From contig JBBCBC010000026.1 of the NCBI GenBank assembly GCA_037126765.1, positions 29,187,698 through 29,251,697 of the forward strand: 64,000 bases of DNA, written 5' to 3'. The DNA comes from Stenogyne calaminthoides. Lineage: Eukaryota; Streptophyta; Magnoliopsida; Lamiales; Lamiaceae. The notes beneath the pieces were generated by a model. It did not search any database. It was not told the DNA's origin and saw only the letters and a list, made by a program, of their open reading frames with translations. Shown here piece by piece: positions 1 to 11,690 of this stretch (position 1 is its first letter; each line of letters starts with the position of its first letter). The translations under genes and the position numbers were made by a program.

Positions 1-540
1 TTATACAAAAAAAGTTTCTCTCTTCCATTATTGAAATGTATTACTCTCAAGAGGGTCATGTGATTCGGACAGTTAATGATGGAGTATCGCGGAAACCATA
101 CATGGGGCTTGTCCGGCATATAAAATTATCGACAAAGGTTACTATTGGCCTACTCAAGAAAGATTCGGCCACAGAGATGCCAAGACATGCCACAAGTGTC
201 GTTATCGCTCTAACTTATCCATAGCCCACCAAGAACTAGTGTGCATTTCTGACCCGTGGCCATTTGCTAAATGGGGAATCGATTTGATCGGCCCGTTTCC
301 TCTTGGCACATCGGAGTAAAATATAAATGGTTGTCGTTGATTACTACACTAAATGGTAAGGAAAGCTGAAGCCATCGTTAAAGCCACCGAACAAAGAATG
401 TGGAATTTTATTTGGAAAAATATTATTTGTCGTTTTTGGGCTTCCCCAACCGTTGGTAACAGAGATAATGGCAAGCAGGTTCGATGGAAGTGAATTCGAT
501 ATAATTGTGCTCGTTGGGGCATAAAAAGCATTACTCTACT
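1..540 (+). pseudogene. Ty3/gypsy retrotransposon integrase relic
   Basis: The forward strand reads as the integrase core of a Ty3/gypsy polyprotein. Around 268-305 it gives KWGIDLIGPFP, the hallmark segment carrying the first catalytic Asp. After an in-frame stop near 316, a shifted frame gives VVVDYYTKW at about 327-356. Further on (about 450-500) a DNGKQ-like segment, containing the second Asp of the DDE triad, lies in yet another frame. The relic therefore carries a stop and at least two frame changes and cannot encode integrase. The left side is cut by the window edge. No LTR could be assigned. Family assignment is confident; the lineage within gypsy is not. Confidence 0.8.
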
Positions 541-1700
541 CCATATTACCCCCCCAAGCGGACAAGTTGAAGTTTGTTAATAAAATTATCAAGCATACCC
601 TCAAGGCTAAACTTGATAATTCCAAGGGGGGAGGATGGGCTTAAGAGTTACCGTAAATATTATGGGCCTATGTTGGGATATTTTATTTTTGATGAATTAT
701 GCCAAAACATTATCAACGCTATGTAATCTCTCTTTGGATGATATATATGGATCAATTCATAGTTAAGTTGTTATTTTATTATTATCCTTATGCAAATTGC
801 ACTTTGCAATTAAAGGAAAATATATTGTTGCTAGCTACAATAATATGTTTATTAATTTGTTTAAGTGACATGAGATTATGAATTCTATTTTCAATATCTG
901 TTAGAAAAAGCTCCCCCAATTTATTATGTATATGTTGAAGAAACTACTAATTGACTATTGGGAGAGTTGGTATGCTACGAAACTTGTTCACGTGATTTGC
1001 TTTTTTTTTATGAAGATACAAGAAATATATGATCAACCCTTTAAGTAATATAAATTGAGATCTAGTGTGCGACACTTTTGCTATAATATAAACCTAATAC
1101 TTTTGACTAGATAATACTTTTTTATGAAATATTGACACTTTATAATATTGATCGGACACTTTAATAATAAAAGTCAGCGCTCTTTAAATAAAGAAATCGA
1201 TGTTTGAGTCATAGTGACCTGACACTGGGATAAATTGATTTATGAATATATCGACTCGGTTAATGTTATTTGTAGAAATACTTGCTAGCTAATTAATTCC
1301 TCCGGCCGATCGAATGAGATTCTGTTTTATAATTGGTGTTTCACTTTGTATTTCATAGTATGGATGAAGAATCCTGGAATAATTAAAAGTGAAGAAGAAC
1401 CAAGAATATAGTCCATGTGTAAAAAAATCAATAGGATGGACGACAATGAAAGGAAAACAACCACTGGAAAAAGCTGCTGATTGTTTATTGTCATAAATGG
1501 ATTTGAATGTGTTCCATTAACCATATATAGTTTCACTTTCCACACTATAATTGTTATCCTTCCCAATTTTTTATGTTCAAAAATAGAGTTGAAACACCCA
1601 TTAATTGCAGTTTCAATAATTATTTTACTAGATTTCCTTTATGACAAGAAATACTTCTTGTTATTCAAAATAGTTCATAATTAGTTATCAAAGCCTTCAA
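541..1700. other. Intergenic, no gene recognised
   Basis: AT-rich sequence with only short chance reading frames. I see no conserved protein motif, RNA gene or clear inverted repeat here. Confidence 0.5.
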
Positions 1701-1704
1701 TTTG

Positions 1705-2740
1705 CTATATCCTATAAAGAGAATTTTTTTTTCCATAGTTAGCATTGAGAAGAAAAACAAATATAAGTGAAAATCTCAACCTAGTTGGAAACCAAACAAG
1801 ATAATACCCAAGATGAGACATCAATAAATTTTATCACAGGTAAAGTGTGAACTTGTTAAACATCTAAGGCTCTCAAAAGGAGGAAAGGCAATTTATTCTT
1901 GAGGGTGACATAAGTCCCGTTTACGTGTGAACTTAAAACAAACATTTATTGGGTGTTGGACTAACAAACGTTTAACTAGACTCCTAAAAAGTTAAAACCA
2001 CCATTGAAACGATCGAGATGAAGGAAGAGTGGATGTCCATCTAGCAAAGTTAAAGTTTGAACCTTCTATAAAATTGATACTGTTCTTTTCCACGGCCTTG
2101 ATTTTTCTTACTTTTCATATGCAATTTTAAATAAATGGAAAAATATTAAATTTGTTAATTAATTAAAAGCACTAAAAATAAAATCACTCTAATAATATCA
2201 ACTAAGTTTTATATGAATATGGCTCTTTTAAAATATTTTACTAATATCTTTACAAAAAATTGGTTTTAATATGGACCATCAATTGTTTACAATCGAGTAC
2301 CGGTGTTCAAAAAAGTTGATCGATTTCAATTTAAAAAATGATCATTTTTAACAAAAAAAACCCGATTTTCAAACAAAAAAAAAAATGGAACCAAAATTGT
2401 TTTTTTTTTCTAATTATCTTGGGACCAAATTGTTGGGATATTTTAATTTTTGATTTTTTATCAAAAAAAAACATAAAATCAACGTGTGTTAATGAAAAAT
2501 TTACAAGATAACAAATCAAATGGGAACTCACGAACTTTGTAATTTACCCCATTTGTAAATACATGCTTTTTGAGAAAAAAGAAAAAAAAAAGAGCTGGCA
2601 TCATAAAAAATAATATAGGAGTACTGTTTACTTTTGGGGTATTAGGAATATCATAAAGAAAATGCCGAAGGAAAACATGGTTGCAGCTAGCAAGAAGTGT
2701 GATGTAGGTGAGTGATTAAGGATGATGGATGCAGGTTGAA
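1705..2740 (-). other. Small two-exon gene, copy A (short ORF or ncRNA)
   Basis: This is a minus-strand unit homologous to the one at 22.2-23.1 kb. After the TATA box (about 2750-2762) the leader has the shared CTTCAACC and CACTCACCT segments, then a short frame at 2678-2628 reading MFSFGIFFMIFLIPQK. The stop codon overlaps a GT donor (AAG|TAA), as in the other copies. About 500 bp further on, the block 1925-2120 (minus strand) repeats the 3' exon of copy C: GGCCGTGG, ATCCAC, TTTCAATGGTGG and AATGTTTGTTTTAAGT in the same order. The position equivalent to the acceptor AG of copy C reads GCAT here, so splicing of this copy may be altered. Function unknown. The unit could be a non-coding RNA or a tiny hydrophobic peptide gene. 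Confidence 0.5.
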
Positions 2741-2744
2741 GGTT

Positions 2745-2835
2745 GGTAATTATATATATAGGAGGAGAGCCATGAATGTGGTTATGGGGATACGTGTACA
2801 AGTCACGTGTTGAACCATCTTGCCACGCAGTAGAC
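2745..2835 (-). promoter_or_regulatory. G-box and TATA promoter of small-gene copy A
   Basis: Reading on the minus strand there is a CACGTG core at 2804-2809 and an ACGTG-containing motif at 2792-2797, then a TATATATA box at about 2750-2760. A TGCCACGC motif lies further upstream near 2821. The order of motifs matches copies B and C. G-boxes bind bZIP and bHLH factors in plants (ABA and light responses); regulation here is inferred from the motifs only. Confidence 0.5.
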
Positions 2836-3705
2836 TAGACGGCATGAGATCAAGATCAGAAGTGGAACTAAACATGATATTAATGACAGTATTGGAACCT
2901 TGCCCAGATTAATGCCACGCATTTGGTTCCACTTGTCCTTAATTGCAACATATATACAGACGCTCCTGATCCAGGAACCTCCTTAATTGCCACATATCTT
3001 CATGCTATTGCTATCGAGACACGTACTTATAATACATATATGTCATTTAACCTGTTGTAGGAGGTTACTAAGTAGGTAACTGTCACATGTAAAATTATTT
3101 TATTTTTTTCTTTATATTCAAAGCGTTAATTGAATTTTTTTAATCCTAATAATTTTGGTCGGGTTTTGAGTCTGGTCTAAAAACAATTTGTATATTAAAA
3201 GATAAAGCAAATTGAGTCGATTTACTAGGTCTAAAGGTCCGATGAAAAATTCAAAAAAATAAATCAAAAGACTGAAAATCACTCTTTCTCCCTAAAAAAT
3301 ACGAGAAAAATCTCAACCTAAAATTATTAGAGTTGGTATTCCTTGAAGAATCTATACTATGAATTTGAATTATTTGACACATTTCACTCATTTTCAACAT
3401 TTTTTTTTCTAAATCACTAAACTTGACTCGTATTATACCGGAAAGGGTTGTTGTGTTCAATATTTTCACCTCGATTAATAGTATGGATTTGAATGTGACT
3501 CCATATCAATAAATTATTAAAAAACCACACTATATGGAGAGGTGTTCCGGGTAATAATTCAAGTGTGTAGAAAAAAGTGTGCTCTCTGAAACACCCATCA
3601 AGCTACAAAATCATCAAGTATTAGCCCAACCATACAAGTTTCGCCTTTGCGACCAAAAATACATGCTCATATTCAAAAGCATTATAGTCATTCTTATATG
3701 CTAAG
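2836..3705. other. Intergenic, no gene recognised
   Basis: AT-rich. It contains a second pair of TGCCACGC and GGTTCCACTTG motifs near 2912-2936 that resemble the distal promoter part of the small-gene family. No coding sequence is supported. Confidence 0.4.
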
Positions 3706-3711
3706 CACAAA

Positions 3712-4105
3712 TGCTATATCCTAAAAATCAATATTTTCCCATCCTTAGCATTGAGGCTAAAAAGTTGATATGGGAAAAAGAATGCCTTATAAGCAAGTAA
3801 AACCAAACAATCTTAAGACCCAAACTCAAGATCACGGTTAAGTTTTGCAAGATACAAAGTGTGAACTTGTCAAACATCTCATGCTTATCAAAGTCTTATA
3901 AATAGAAGAAAAAAATAGCATTAAGAGGGTTGATATTTTCCGTTTGAGTTGAAAAAAATTCCCTAGCACTAAACATATTTGGGTGTTGGACTACGTTAAA
4001 CTAAGTATTGTTAGTTGTATATGTAAACCTCATGATATGGAAGAGTGGATGAATGGAGTAGTTTTCCGAACCACTATAAAATTGTTGTTGTTCTTTTATA
4101 TCGTT
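3712..4105 (-). other. 3' part of a further small-gene copy (copy D), diverged
   Basis: About 390 bp resembles 1705-2095 in the same orientation. Shared tracts are CTATATCCTAAA and TTAGCATTGAG near one end, GTGTGAACTTGT and AAACATCT in the middle, TGGGTGTTGGACTA (3980-3993, against 1950-1963) and GGAAGAGTGGATG at the other end. The copies lie about 2.0 kb apart. No leader, short frame or promoter was found on its 5' side, where gypsy/gag-like DNA begins soon after 4.2 kb. It is best read as the remaining 3' exon and flank of a truncated fourth copy. Confidence 0.45.
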
Positions 4106-4199
4106 TATGCTCTTATTTTGTTTATGATTTGTTTATAAGCAAAATACAACACAAAAAGCTCGCAACAAAACGCAAAAATATGTAAAAACTCTGTCCATA

Positions 4200-6550
4200 C
4201 ACAATTTTATATGCACCGAGGCGAAAAAAAATATTTTGCCTCAATCTAGGAAAATGGGTTGGAGAGGTCGGGACCATCGACCATCGTCGAAAGAGGCTCG
4301 AACATCAGGCCTACTTAAAAACCCGTTTTGAAACCATCATTTCTTGAAGATATCATTATACGATCCGACGATAAAGATTCGAGCCATCGGACAAAAGAGA
4401 GTTTTGGAGAGCACATCAAAGTTCAAGATGATGATGGCCTTCGCCCTAACCGAGCATCTGTTGGAAGAAAAAGGATGGAGGCCGATTTTAGGAACATGAT
4501 ATGTACGGAAAAAAAAAAGATCAAAAAAATTCTATAACTCCAAAGTCCGAACACGTTTGGAGTTCAATGGGGGCGTTAATTGGTTCTAAGACGCGTCAGC
4601 AACGGGGTACCAAGTTCGATTGTTCGGCCATGAGCATGGGAAGGTCCATTCGAACACATAACGACTTTGTTAACCGGGGCATATGATTTGGAAGACGAAT
4701 GGAGTTCCGTTGTCCTATTAGGCATGGAATGGGACCAAATCTTAAAAAGTATTATCGACGAAATTTGCAAAAAGCACAACAACGAGGGGCTTAGCTATTG
4801 GGGTAAAGAGGAGCATAATCGACCATTTGGCTAAGATTAAACCGGAGACAAACATGAAGGAAGAAAACACGCAAAGGTCCGGACACAAATTTTTGAATCT
4901 TCGAGAAGATGTTCACCTCAAAGAATATTAAAAAGATAGAAGATACGTGTCAAAACAAGTTGAGAAGTGGTGGCAACCCATGGCGTTAGGCGTGCGTGTC
5001 AATCCTTGAATAAGAACCGGCAAAGATAAGGACGGATGTCAAAATGAAGATTTAAAGCAAAATGGGACAAAATTCATGGCCAACACCAACTAGATATGCC
5101 AAAGACATTTTTGTTTGGGATGGTAGTATAAATAATATTGATATTGATATTGAAGAAAAAAAAAAAGAGAAAAAAAGAAAAAAATCGCAAGCATATTAGA
5201 AGAAAATTCAGTTATCGGAGATAGTTGGTTTGGTATGCCTCCGGACAAAATTTTCGACACTCGATTCAAAGAATCATTTTTTGACTCAATCATGTGTCCT
5301 GGCGCTTGCTTAAAGACGAAGCTTTATACCCCATATTGCAGTCACGAAGGAAAATACTCTCCCTTCAATTTGGAAAAGTCAATCCAAATCGGGAGAAGTA
5401 TTTTCTTCTAAACGGGTATTGTCACTCCGAGCACAGGTTGGTGCTCGTTACGGACTCAAGATGCTCGGCAGAGTCATGGTTGTCACTCCACTTTACTCAC
5501 TGCTTATGCAGTAGTAAATCACTAGTCCCCTACGCATCCCAAAAATCTCCTCCGAAGGGGTGGGATGTCGTGGCATCCGCACGAAACGACGCGCGGATGC
5601 TGATGCTCAGGCATCTATAGAAGGGGATAAAATGGTGCGAGCAGAGGCTTTTGCCCGTGCCTGATATAGGCGAGCAAGCGTGCTCGCCACATGCTCATGT
5701 CCACGGCAGCCGGCATAATCACAGCTTGTCCAGGGGGCAAAAGCCGATGTTCTTTTTGCTTTCGAGCATATTACTTGAAGAAGAGTAGACAGGCTGATCC
5801 GCCTCATACTTGTCAACATCAATTCCGCGGACGAGATGAGGTCAACTCATGTCTATTTCAAGACAAGGTTTAAATTCAAAACCATAGTCTGATGTCTATA
5901 GTTATGTGTAATATAAACAGTCTTCTTCAAATGTAAAGTTGTAATAGAATAGCAACGTGTTGCGAAGCATTTTTGTTTGTTAAGTTCTTCTAGTTAAAGC
6001 CTATCAGAGGTCGCACCTAAGTTCGGACGACCGAACAAAAGACGAGCGGCGACGTTTATGTTCACCGACAAAACACCGTACTTAGATACCCGATAAAAGC
6101 GAGTGATGGGTGCGAGTCGCAACTAAATAAGGCGACTTCGTCTTTTACGGATACCAACAAAAGCGAAAGTGATGAGTATGGGTCGCAACTAAATAAGACG
6201 ACCGAAGCGAGAATAGTGATCGCTGGCTAACATAAAGCGATCATGAAACAAGAAAAGGGGGTTGCACATAAGTTAACCCATCCGGTCGCATGACTAAATA
6301 AGGCGATCAACCCGATTGCACCTCATTAAGACAATCAAAAAAACCAAAGAAGTCGGGGTGGAACATAGATTACGGATCATGTTGAATTCATTCGAGGAAG
6401 AAAAGATGGCATAAACTAGGAAACAAAACAAACATCAACCTTTCATCAGCAAAATTCAGGAAAATTGTTCAACAAGCAAGTTCAACAAGACAAAAATTAC
6501 ACAGTAGTGCAGAGGAAATTGTTCAACAAAGCAAAACTAAGGAATAAATT
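4200..6550. mobile_element. Retrotransposon-like non-coding sequence with short direct repeats
   Basis: GC content rises compared with the flanks, and the stretch continues into the gag-like frame at 6.7 kb. Between about 6085 and 6310 a phrase of the type CAACTAAATAAGGCGAC recurs (about 6119, 6188 and 6293). Reading frames (for example 5294-5620 forward) match no family I know. It is plausibly the untranslated and LTR part of a non-autonomous LTR element, but I could not pair two LTRs. Confidence 0.35.
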
Positions 6551-6711
6551 CATTATTGGGGGTGGGCGAAAGTGATGTATCGAGCATGTCTTGCCTCGTC
6601 CGCCGGGTCCCCATCGGGGCGACTCCCAAAGATCATCATCGTGCCTCGTCCTTTCATTTGGATAGCGCGATACCTTTCGTCTTTTGGTGGACCACTCTGC
6701 TCGCCCTGCAC

Positions 6712-8185
6712 CTAATCAAACCCATGCTCGGCTCGGTGAGCTTGGTCGACAGTACCTTCAACATCTGCATTTGAACCATCTTCCTCATCCAAAATAGGGT
6801 CATCAATTTCGATCCCATCAGGAAGATTAGAGAAATCGCACAGATCACTCAAATCAGATATTGGAAGGTTGTGATCCGGGGGGTTGTCGATCAGGTACTT
6901 CTCGAGATGGGCTACAAGTGGGGTAATCTGGTCAGCAGTAAGTGTTTGTCTAGCAGAACGGATGGCATTTACAAAGGCGCATATATAGGAGAAATTGGAC
7001 ATGGAATCAACATACTCTTCAGTGTGCAATTTTGAATTTTCAAGACCCAGACGAGTGTTGGTCTCTTCAGCGGTGAGGAGTTGTTGGGCGAGCAGAGTTT
7101 TCTCGCATTCTGAAGTCTCGATGCCGGTTCTGAGTTTTCGGAGCTCAACATTCAGCTCGTCCTGAACTTTCCTAATGCCAGCCACCTCTTCCTGATTACG
7201 GTGCAGCTCCTCTCGAGCAAGACGTAGCTCCTCTCTGGCCTGGCGAGCATCTTCCCGAGCTATACGAGCATCCTCTTGAGCTTTATGAGCCTCTGCTTGG
7301 GCTGAGGATACTTGTCCCTGATCCAACTTCATTTCATCTTGGGATCTGGTCAGCTAGTTCACCTTCTCTTGGAAACTAGTGACAAGAGTCACATAGTTGG
7401 CATGAAGTTGGGCGGACTCGGTGTAAGCTTTTTCAAGGAGAACCAAAGATTGGTCATGGCGCACTAGGCCAAGTCGCATGGTTTCCAAAGTCGTTGGACC
7501 CTTAGTGGCCTCTTCGAGCTCAGTAGTCCATGCTCGGATGGGGGTCTCACACGTTTTCTGGACATGCTAGGGAAGGCCAGGAATGTTGCGGACACTAGGA
7601 GAGCAGTAATAATCTTTCAACTCTGGCATCAGAGGCGACAATCTGTTCAACCTGCATGTTCACCCGAGCAAACAGATATAATTAAACGACCAAATCAGAT
7701 GGAACAAAGAAGATACTCCAACAGGCGAGCAAACGTACATGTTCACCCGAGCAGGGTCCCATCCCATAAACGACTTGTCCTCGGGAGAACGGAGCTGGGA
7801 ACTCAGAGGAGTCCAGGTTCGGGGTCCCGCAGGGGGTGGAGTAGATGTACCGACCTCCATTTCAGCAATTTGTGTGATCGGACCCGACCACAGATTGTTA
7901 TTCGTCGTTTTAGCAAAGAGGGTAGCCTCATTAACATCGATGCTCGATGGAGCTATCGGATTTTGCTTTCGTCGGTACTTTCGGATCTCTTTGGTGAGGG
8001 AGCTTGGTCGCTCGATCCCTGCTCGACAGGACGAGTTGTCCTTTTCTGCCGACTCGCCCGGTCCGGGCGCGGCTGGTCAGCTCGCCTTTCTCACTTTGCT
8101 CGCCTCCCCTTGGTTTGCTCGTTGAGCATCTCTCTCGGCCTGGATTCGAGCAAGCTCTTGAGGTCTCTTGGTTCGAGAGCACTAG
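6712..8185 (-). pseudogene. Gag-like coiled-coil protein of an LTR retrotransposon, disrupted
   Basis: The longest intact piece is a minus-strand frame from 7332 to 6712 (206 residues). Its first 80 residues are a strong coiled coil rich in Ala, Arg and Glu with a short internal repeat (AREDARQAREEL type). The C-terminus is acidic. Upstream on the same strand, recognisable segments (for example ELARIQAERDAQRANQGE near 8160, and GWDPARV near 7770) lie in other frames separated by stops. The composition resembles the gag-like proteins of non-autonomous plant LTR elements (LARD or TR-GAG type), which is an inference. There is no protease, reverse transcriptase or integrase nearby. A cellular coiled-coil gene fragment is the alternative. 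Confidence 0.4.
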
Positions 8186-8227
8186 AAATAAAACCTAATA
8201 AAGCACTAGAAATAATTGGAAAAAATA

Positions 8228-8459
8228 CTACCTCTGCCTCAACTCTTTATTCACAGTTACTATTTTCTCGTGTTTTAGCGAGCGAATATTCTATTAGTAT
8301 TTGATATAATAAAATAATTTTTAAAGAGATATATAATAGAGGAGATATATATATAGATCTATCATACCATTTTTTAAAAGTCATTTTATCATTTTAAATA
8401 CTAATAAATTAAAACATGAGGAAAAAGGTGGTGTGAAGAAAGAGTTGGGACAAAGGGAG
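8228..8459. mobile_element. Stowaway-like MITE
   Basis: A 232-bp segment lies between TA dinucleotides (8226-8227 and 8460-8461). The left end reads CTACCTCTGCCTCAACTC and the complement of the right end reads CTCCCTTTGTCCCAACTC, and both run on into TTT(A/C)TTCAC. These ends fit the Stowaway consensus CTCCCTCCGTCCC and its TA target. It lies between the gag-like region and small-gene copy B. Confidence 0.6.
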
Positions 8460-8583
8460 TAGTTGATATAGTATTGTTGTTAATTAACATGCATGTTCTC
8501 ATTAAAATAAATACATATATAGTTTAACAAAAAATCAGTCGATATATATAGTATTGTTGATATATAATCAAAAGTATAATTAA

Positions 8584-8735
8584 TTACTTTAGTGGAGGAT
8601 AGGGAATGGATATCCCAGGAGGAATGACATGGCCTAAAGAAAACATATTGAAAGTGGGAAAAAAAGAATAAAGAAGGAAGTATTATTGAGTAGTGTAATT
8701 AAAATGAAAGGTGAGTGAAATTAAGGATGGTGGAA
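8584..8735 (-). other. Small gene copy B, first exon only
   Basis: A minus-strand leader (CTTCCACCATCCTTAATTTCACTCACCT) follows a TATATAA box. It leads to ATG at 8646 and a 20-codon frame, MFSLGHVIPPGISIPYPPLK, ending at AAG|TAA (8584), so a GT donor again overlaps the stop. The start (MFS-L/F-G) and the end match copy A, but the middle is not hydrophobic. The expected 3' exon about 500 bp away is absent; a MITE and gag-like DNA occupy that place. This copy is probably broken, or it uses a different 3' end. Confidence 0.45.
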
Positions 8736-8737
8736 GT

Positions 8738-8850
8738 CTTGTTATATAGAAGAGGCATGGCAACACGTGTGGAACCATGCACATAATTTTCCTTGCCAAG
8801 CATCTGTTGTGGAATCACGTGAGGAACCTTTCTTCTTGCTAGTGCCACGC
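8738..8850 (-). promoter_or_regulatory. G-box and TATA promoter of small-gene copy B
   Basis: CACGTG cores lie at 8764-8769 (context ACACGTGTGGAACC) and 8816-8821 (context CACGTGAGGAACC). A TATATAA box lies at about 8740-8748, and a TGCCACGC motif near 8841. Order and spacing parallel copies A and C. Confidence 0.5.
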
Positions 8851-8989
8851 ATCGATCATCTAGCATGGTGTCACCAAACATTTTTAGGGGGTTTTTTTCA
8901 AAAAAATTATACTTTTGAACAAGTGATTAAGATTAATGATTATGAAAAAAAATGATTAATAATACATTATAAAAATGTAGTGCATTGCC

Positions 8990-10385
8990 TTTTATATATA
9001 TATATATATATCAATGGAGTACAAGGGGTACTTCAACCCATACAACGTAACGAGCACGTCTCACACAACTGACATATAGTAACTCCTGGCCCCAAACTAA
9101 TTAAGAATTAAACATGATACGCCAATTTCTATCTTACCAAAGCGCCACAACATGCTACAGGATCCCATAACCAATCCGAAATGAGAAAGAATTGGCTAAC
9201 GAGAATCTAACAGAAAACCATGACCACAATCTAGTTTATAGTTCGTCAAGTACCTTACGAATAGTAGTGGTAGAACTGTTGAACATTGCCTCGTTTCTGA
9301 ATTTTCATATCGTCCACGCAACGCCAATCCATATAGTTGCCACAATTTTCTTGATTTTTCCGCCTCCAAGTGCCTTGCAAAATCGAATGAAGTGACTCGG
9401 AGTAGATGTATCGCTAATGACCGAGCATTTGAGCCACGAACAGATTTGCATCCAGATTTGTGTTCTGAATTGACATTCGAAAAAAATATGTCAAATGTCT
9501 TCATATCGGAATTACCACACAATGAGCATCGAGAATCTTCATTTGCCGGAATAATGTTCTTCGCCTTGAGGCTGATTTTTGTAGGCAGCCTTTGATGTAG
9601 TATTTTCGATGTAATAGCTTGAACTCGCCTTGGTGCATAACTTCCCCATAAAGCCTTAAATATCTTGTCTTGTTGCTGTCTGTCGGAATGATCTGTAGAA
9701 TCTGGGAAAATTGAAATTGCATAAGCTGTGCTAGTGGCATATATACCATTAGGTGCAAGCTTCCAGCTCCAAATGTCACATTTGTCTTTATGAATATCAA
9801 TCATGTTAATACAATTCAACAACTCATTAACCATAGACTCTTCTCTTCCCCTCAACTCACGACACCATTTCAGCTCCCATTCCCAACCGTTTGAACCCCA
9901 TCTCCCACACTCACTTATATTCAACTCCCTCTGCTCACTAACTCTTTATAATCTATTAAACTTGACTCTAAAAGACTCCTCCCCGACCCACACATCGGAC
10001 CAAATTTTTGTGCCCCCCCATTTTCTATAATTCTAGAAAATTTATTTTTCAGCCTCACCCCTTCGGAACCCCAATAAATCTCACAGATTTCTGCCCACCA
10101 TCCTGACAAATTGGGAGACCCACCCCTATGCCTATTCCTTTGACCTACCCGACTCGACTCCGGAATCGACTCGAACCAACCCCCCATATTTAGACTTAAT
10201 GACCCTAGCCCAAAGACTTGAAGGCTCGTTAAGAAACCTCCAAATCCATTCTACCTCCAAATCCATTCTAAACCCATAAATGATCTCGAAGTTTCTCGGC
10301 AGGTATTTTAAAGAATTTGCATATTCAAGCTTACCTGGACAAATGAAAAGTGTATCGTCTGCGTATTGGAGATGAGACCAACAAA
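8990..10385 (-). pseudogene. LINE (L1-type) reverse transcriptase, internally deleted
   Basis: On the minus strand the fragment opens with LQYADDTLFIC near 10370-10335, the reverse transcriptase catalytic motif (YADD). It jumps within about 25 residues to the distal part of the ORF2 product: WARVIKSKYGGW, then SNLSGWW/EI and FGPMCG-like segments. From 9924 to 9196 comes the zf-RVT domain: WSWKLAPNGIYATSTAYA, ALWGSYAPRRVQAITSKILHQRLPTK, CSLC. Most of the reverse transcriptase thumb is deleted and the frame changes near 9.92 kb. A (TA)n run at about 8993-9012 may be the 3' tail. There is no endonuclease domain, so this is a 5'-truncated, dead copy. Confidence 0.75.
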
Positions 10386-10725
10386 AATAATTTTGTTCTT
10401 AAATAGTAAGGCTTACCTACGATTTGACTACAAATTTTTTTAATTATATATACTATTTTTAAACTACAAATATAATATAATTGTCTAGGAAATTATTTGT
10501 GTATGTAAGTTTGTCTATGAAAATTACAAATGTGTAGGTAGATTGCTCGTATGTAATTTGTTTGCCTAGAGAATTATTTATGTAGGTATTTTTTTTATAG
10601 ATTATTCTAAAAATTGGATCGTAGGCAATTCCAATTTTTTAAGGACCAAATTATTTTTGTAGAAAAATTTCGTAGCCATTTGAAAATTTTTATGGGCAAT
10701 TCTTCATTTTCTTGTAGTAGTATAA
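10386..10725. mobile_element. Possible CACTA-type element end
   Basis: The stretch ends in TTTTCTTGTAGTA near 10710-10722, close to the complement of the CACTACAAGAAAA ends of plant CACTA transposons. Internally it has repeats of the type GTAGGCAATTCCAATTTTT. The matching left end was not found, so the assignment is weak. Confidence 0.25.
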
Positions 10726-11690
10726 GTTGGTGGTGTTTGTAAAAAAATTCACAAAAAAACTGATAGTGTTTGCAAAAATAGTTAATAATACTTAAAAAAA
10801 TGCTAATAAGCTACCAAAAGGACATTCTTTCAACTTTTATCTTATAACTTTTGAGAGCTTAGTTATTTAATTTAATAAAAGAAAAATAAAACACTCTAAA
10901 CTACTTATGTACACACTTTTAGATGACTATAATCCCTTATAATTTTTTGCAAATGCCGTCTTAATATTCTTTTATTTCTAATTTATGTATTTCAGAAATG
11001 GGCCTTGTTGTGAATTTGGACCAAATATTCAAATCTCCAGATCATGACAGATGTGAGGCCCAATCCAATATTATAGCTTCAATTCCTAATCACTCAAGGC
11101 AAAAACAAAAATTGCTCGTTGAAGTTACTAGTTTTATTTTAGGTTAGGAATGCATGCACTAGGTGCATCATACATACACTTCTTTGTGTGTTTTAAATTC
11201 TCAACTCCATCATAAAACATAAGGCCCAACAAATGAAATTTTTAATATGGATGATGTTGATTTTATTGGGGTTTTGAACTTTGAACCCAAAATTTTTGTT
11301 CATTATATTTCGTTATTTCGTATGCTAAATGTAATATTCAAAGTGGTCAATCGGTAGTTGCTGATGGCCTGATACTCAGTAATGGTAATGAAAATTTTTT
11401 GCTCAAGGAAAAACTCATGTACTCTATATTTTAATAATTATTATTGTAATAATAATTTATACTAATCATTCACCCGACCATATGAAATTAATAGTGTGAT
11501 AGTAAAAGTAAAGAATCAAACGTTTCAAAAAAAAAAAAGTAAAGAATCAAGAAAACCACTTTTGCAATTTAAAAACTGCTGCCTCAAACTGGGGGTAATT
11601 GTTTCAAAAAAAAAAAATTGGGGTAACATATTAATAATTGATTATTCAGGTATAAACTGCAAATCGAAATTAAAATTGTAATGTATATAT
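10726..11690. other. Intergenic, upstream of the ALP1-like gene
   Basis: AT-rich with homopolymer tracts. No gene, RNA or clear repeat is supported. Confidence 0.4.

Noticed and set aside
7564..8304. 246-codon forward open frame
   Set aside because: It is antisense to the gag-like segment, which has better protein features; composition fits a shadow frame.
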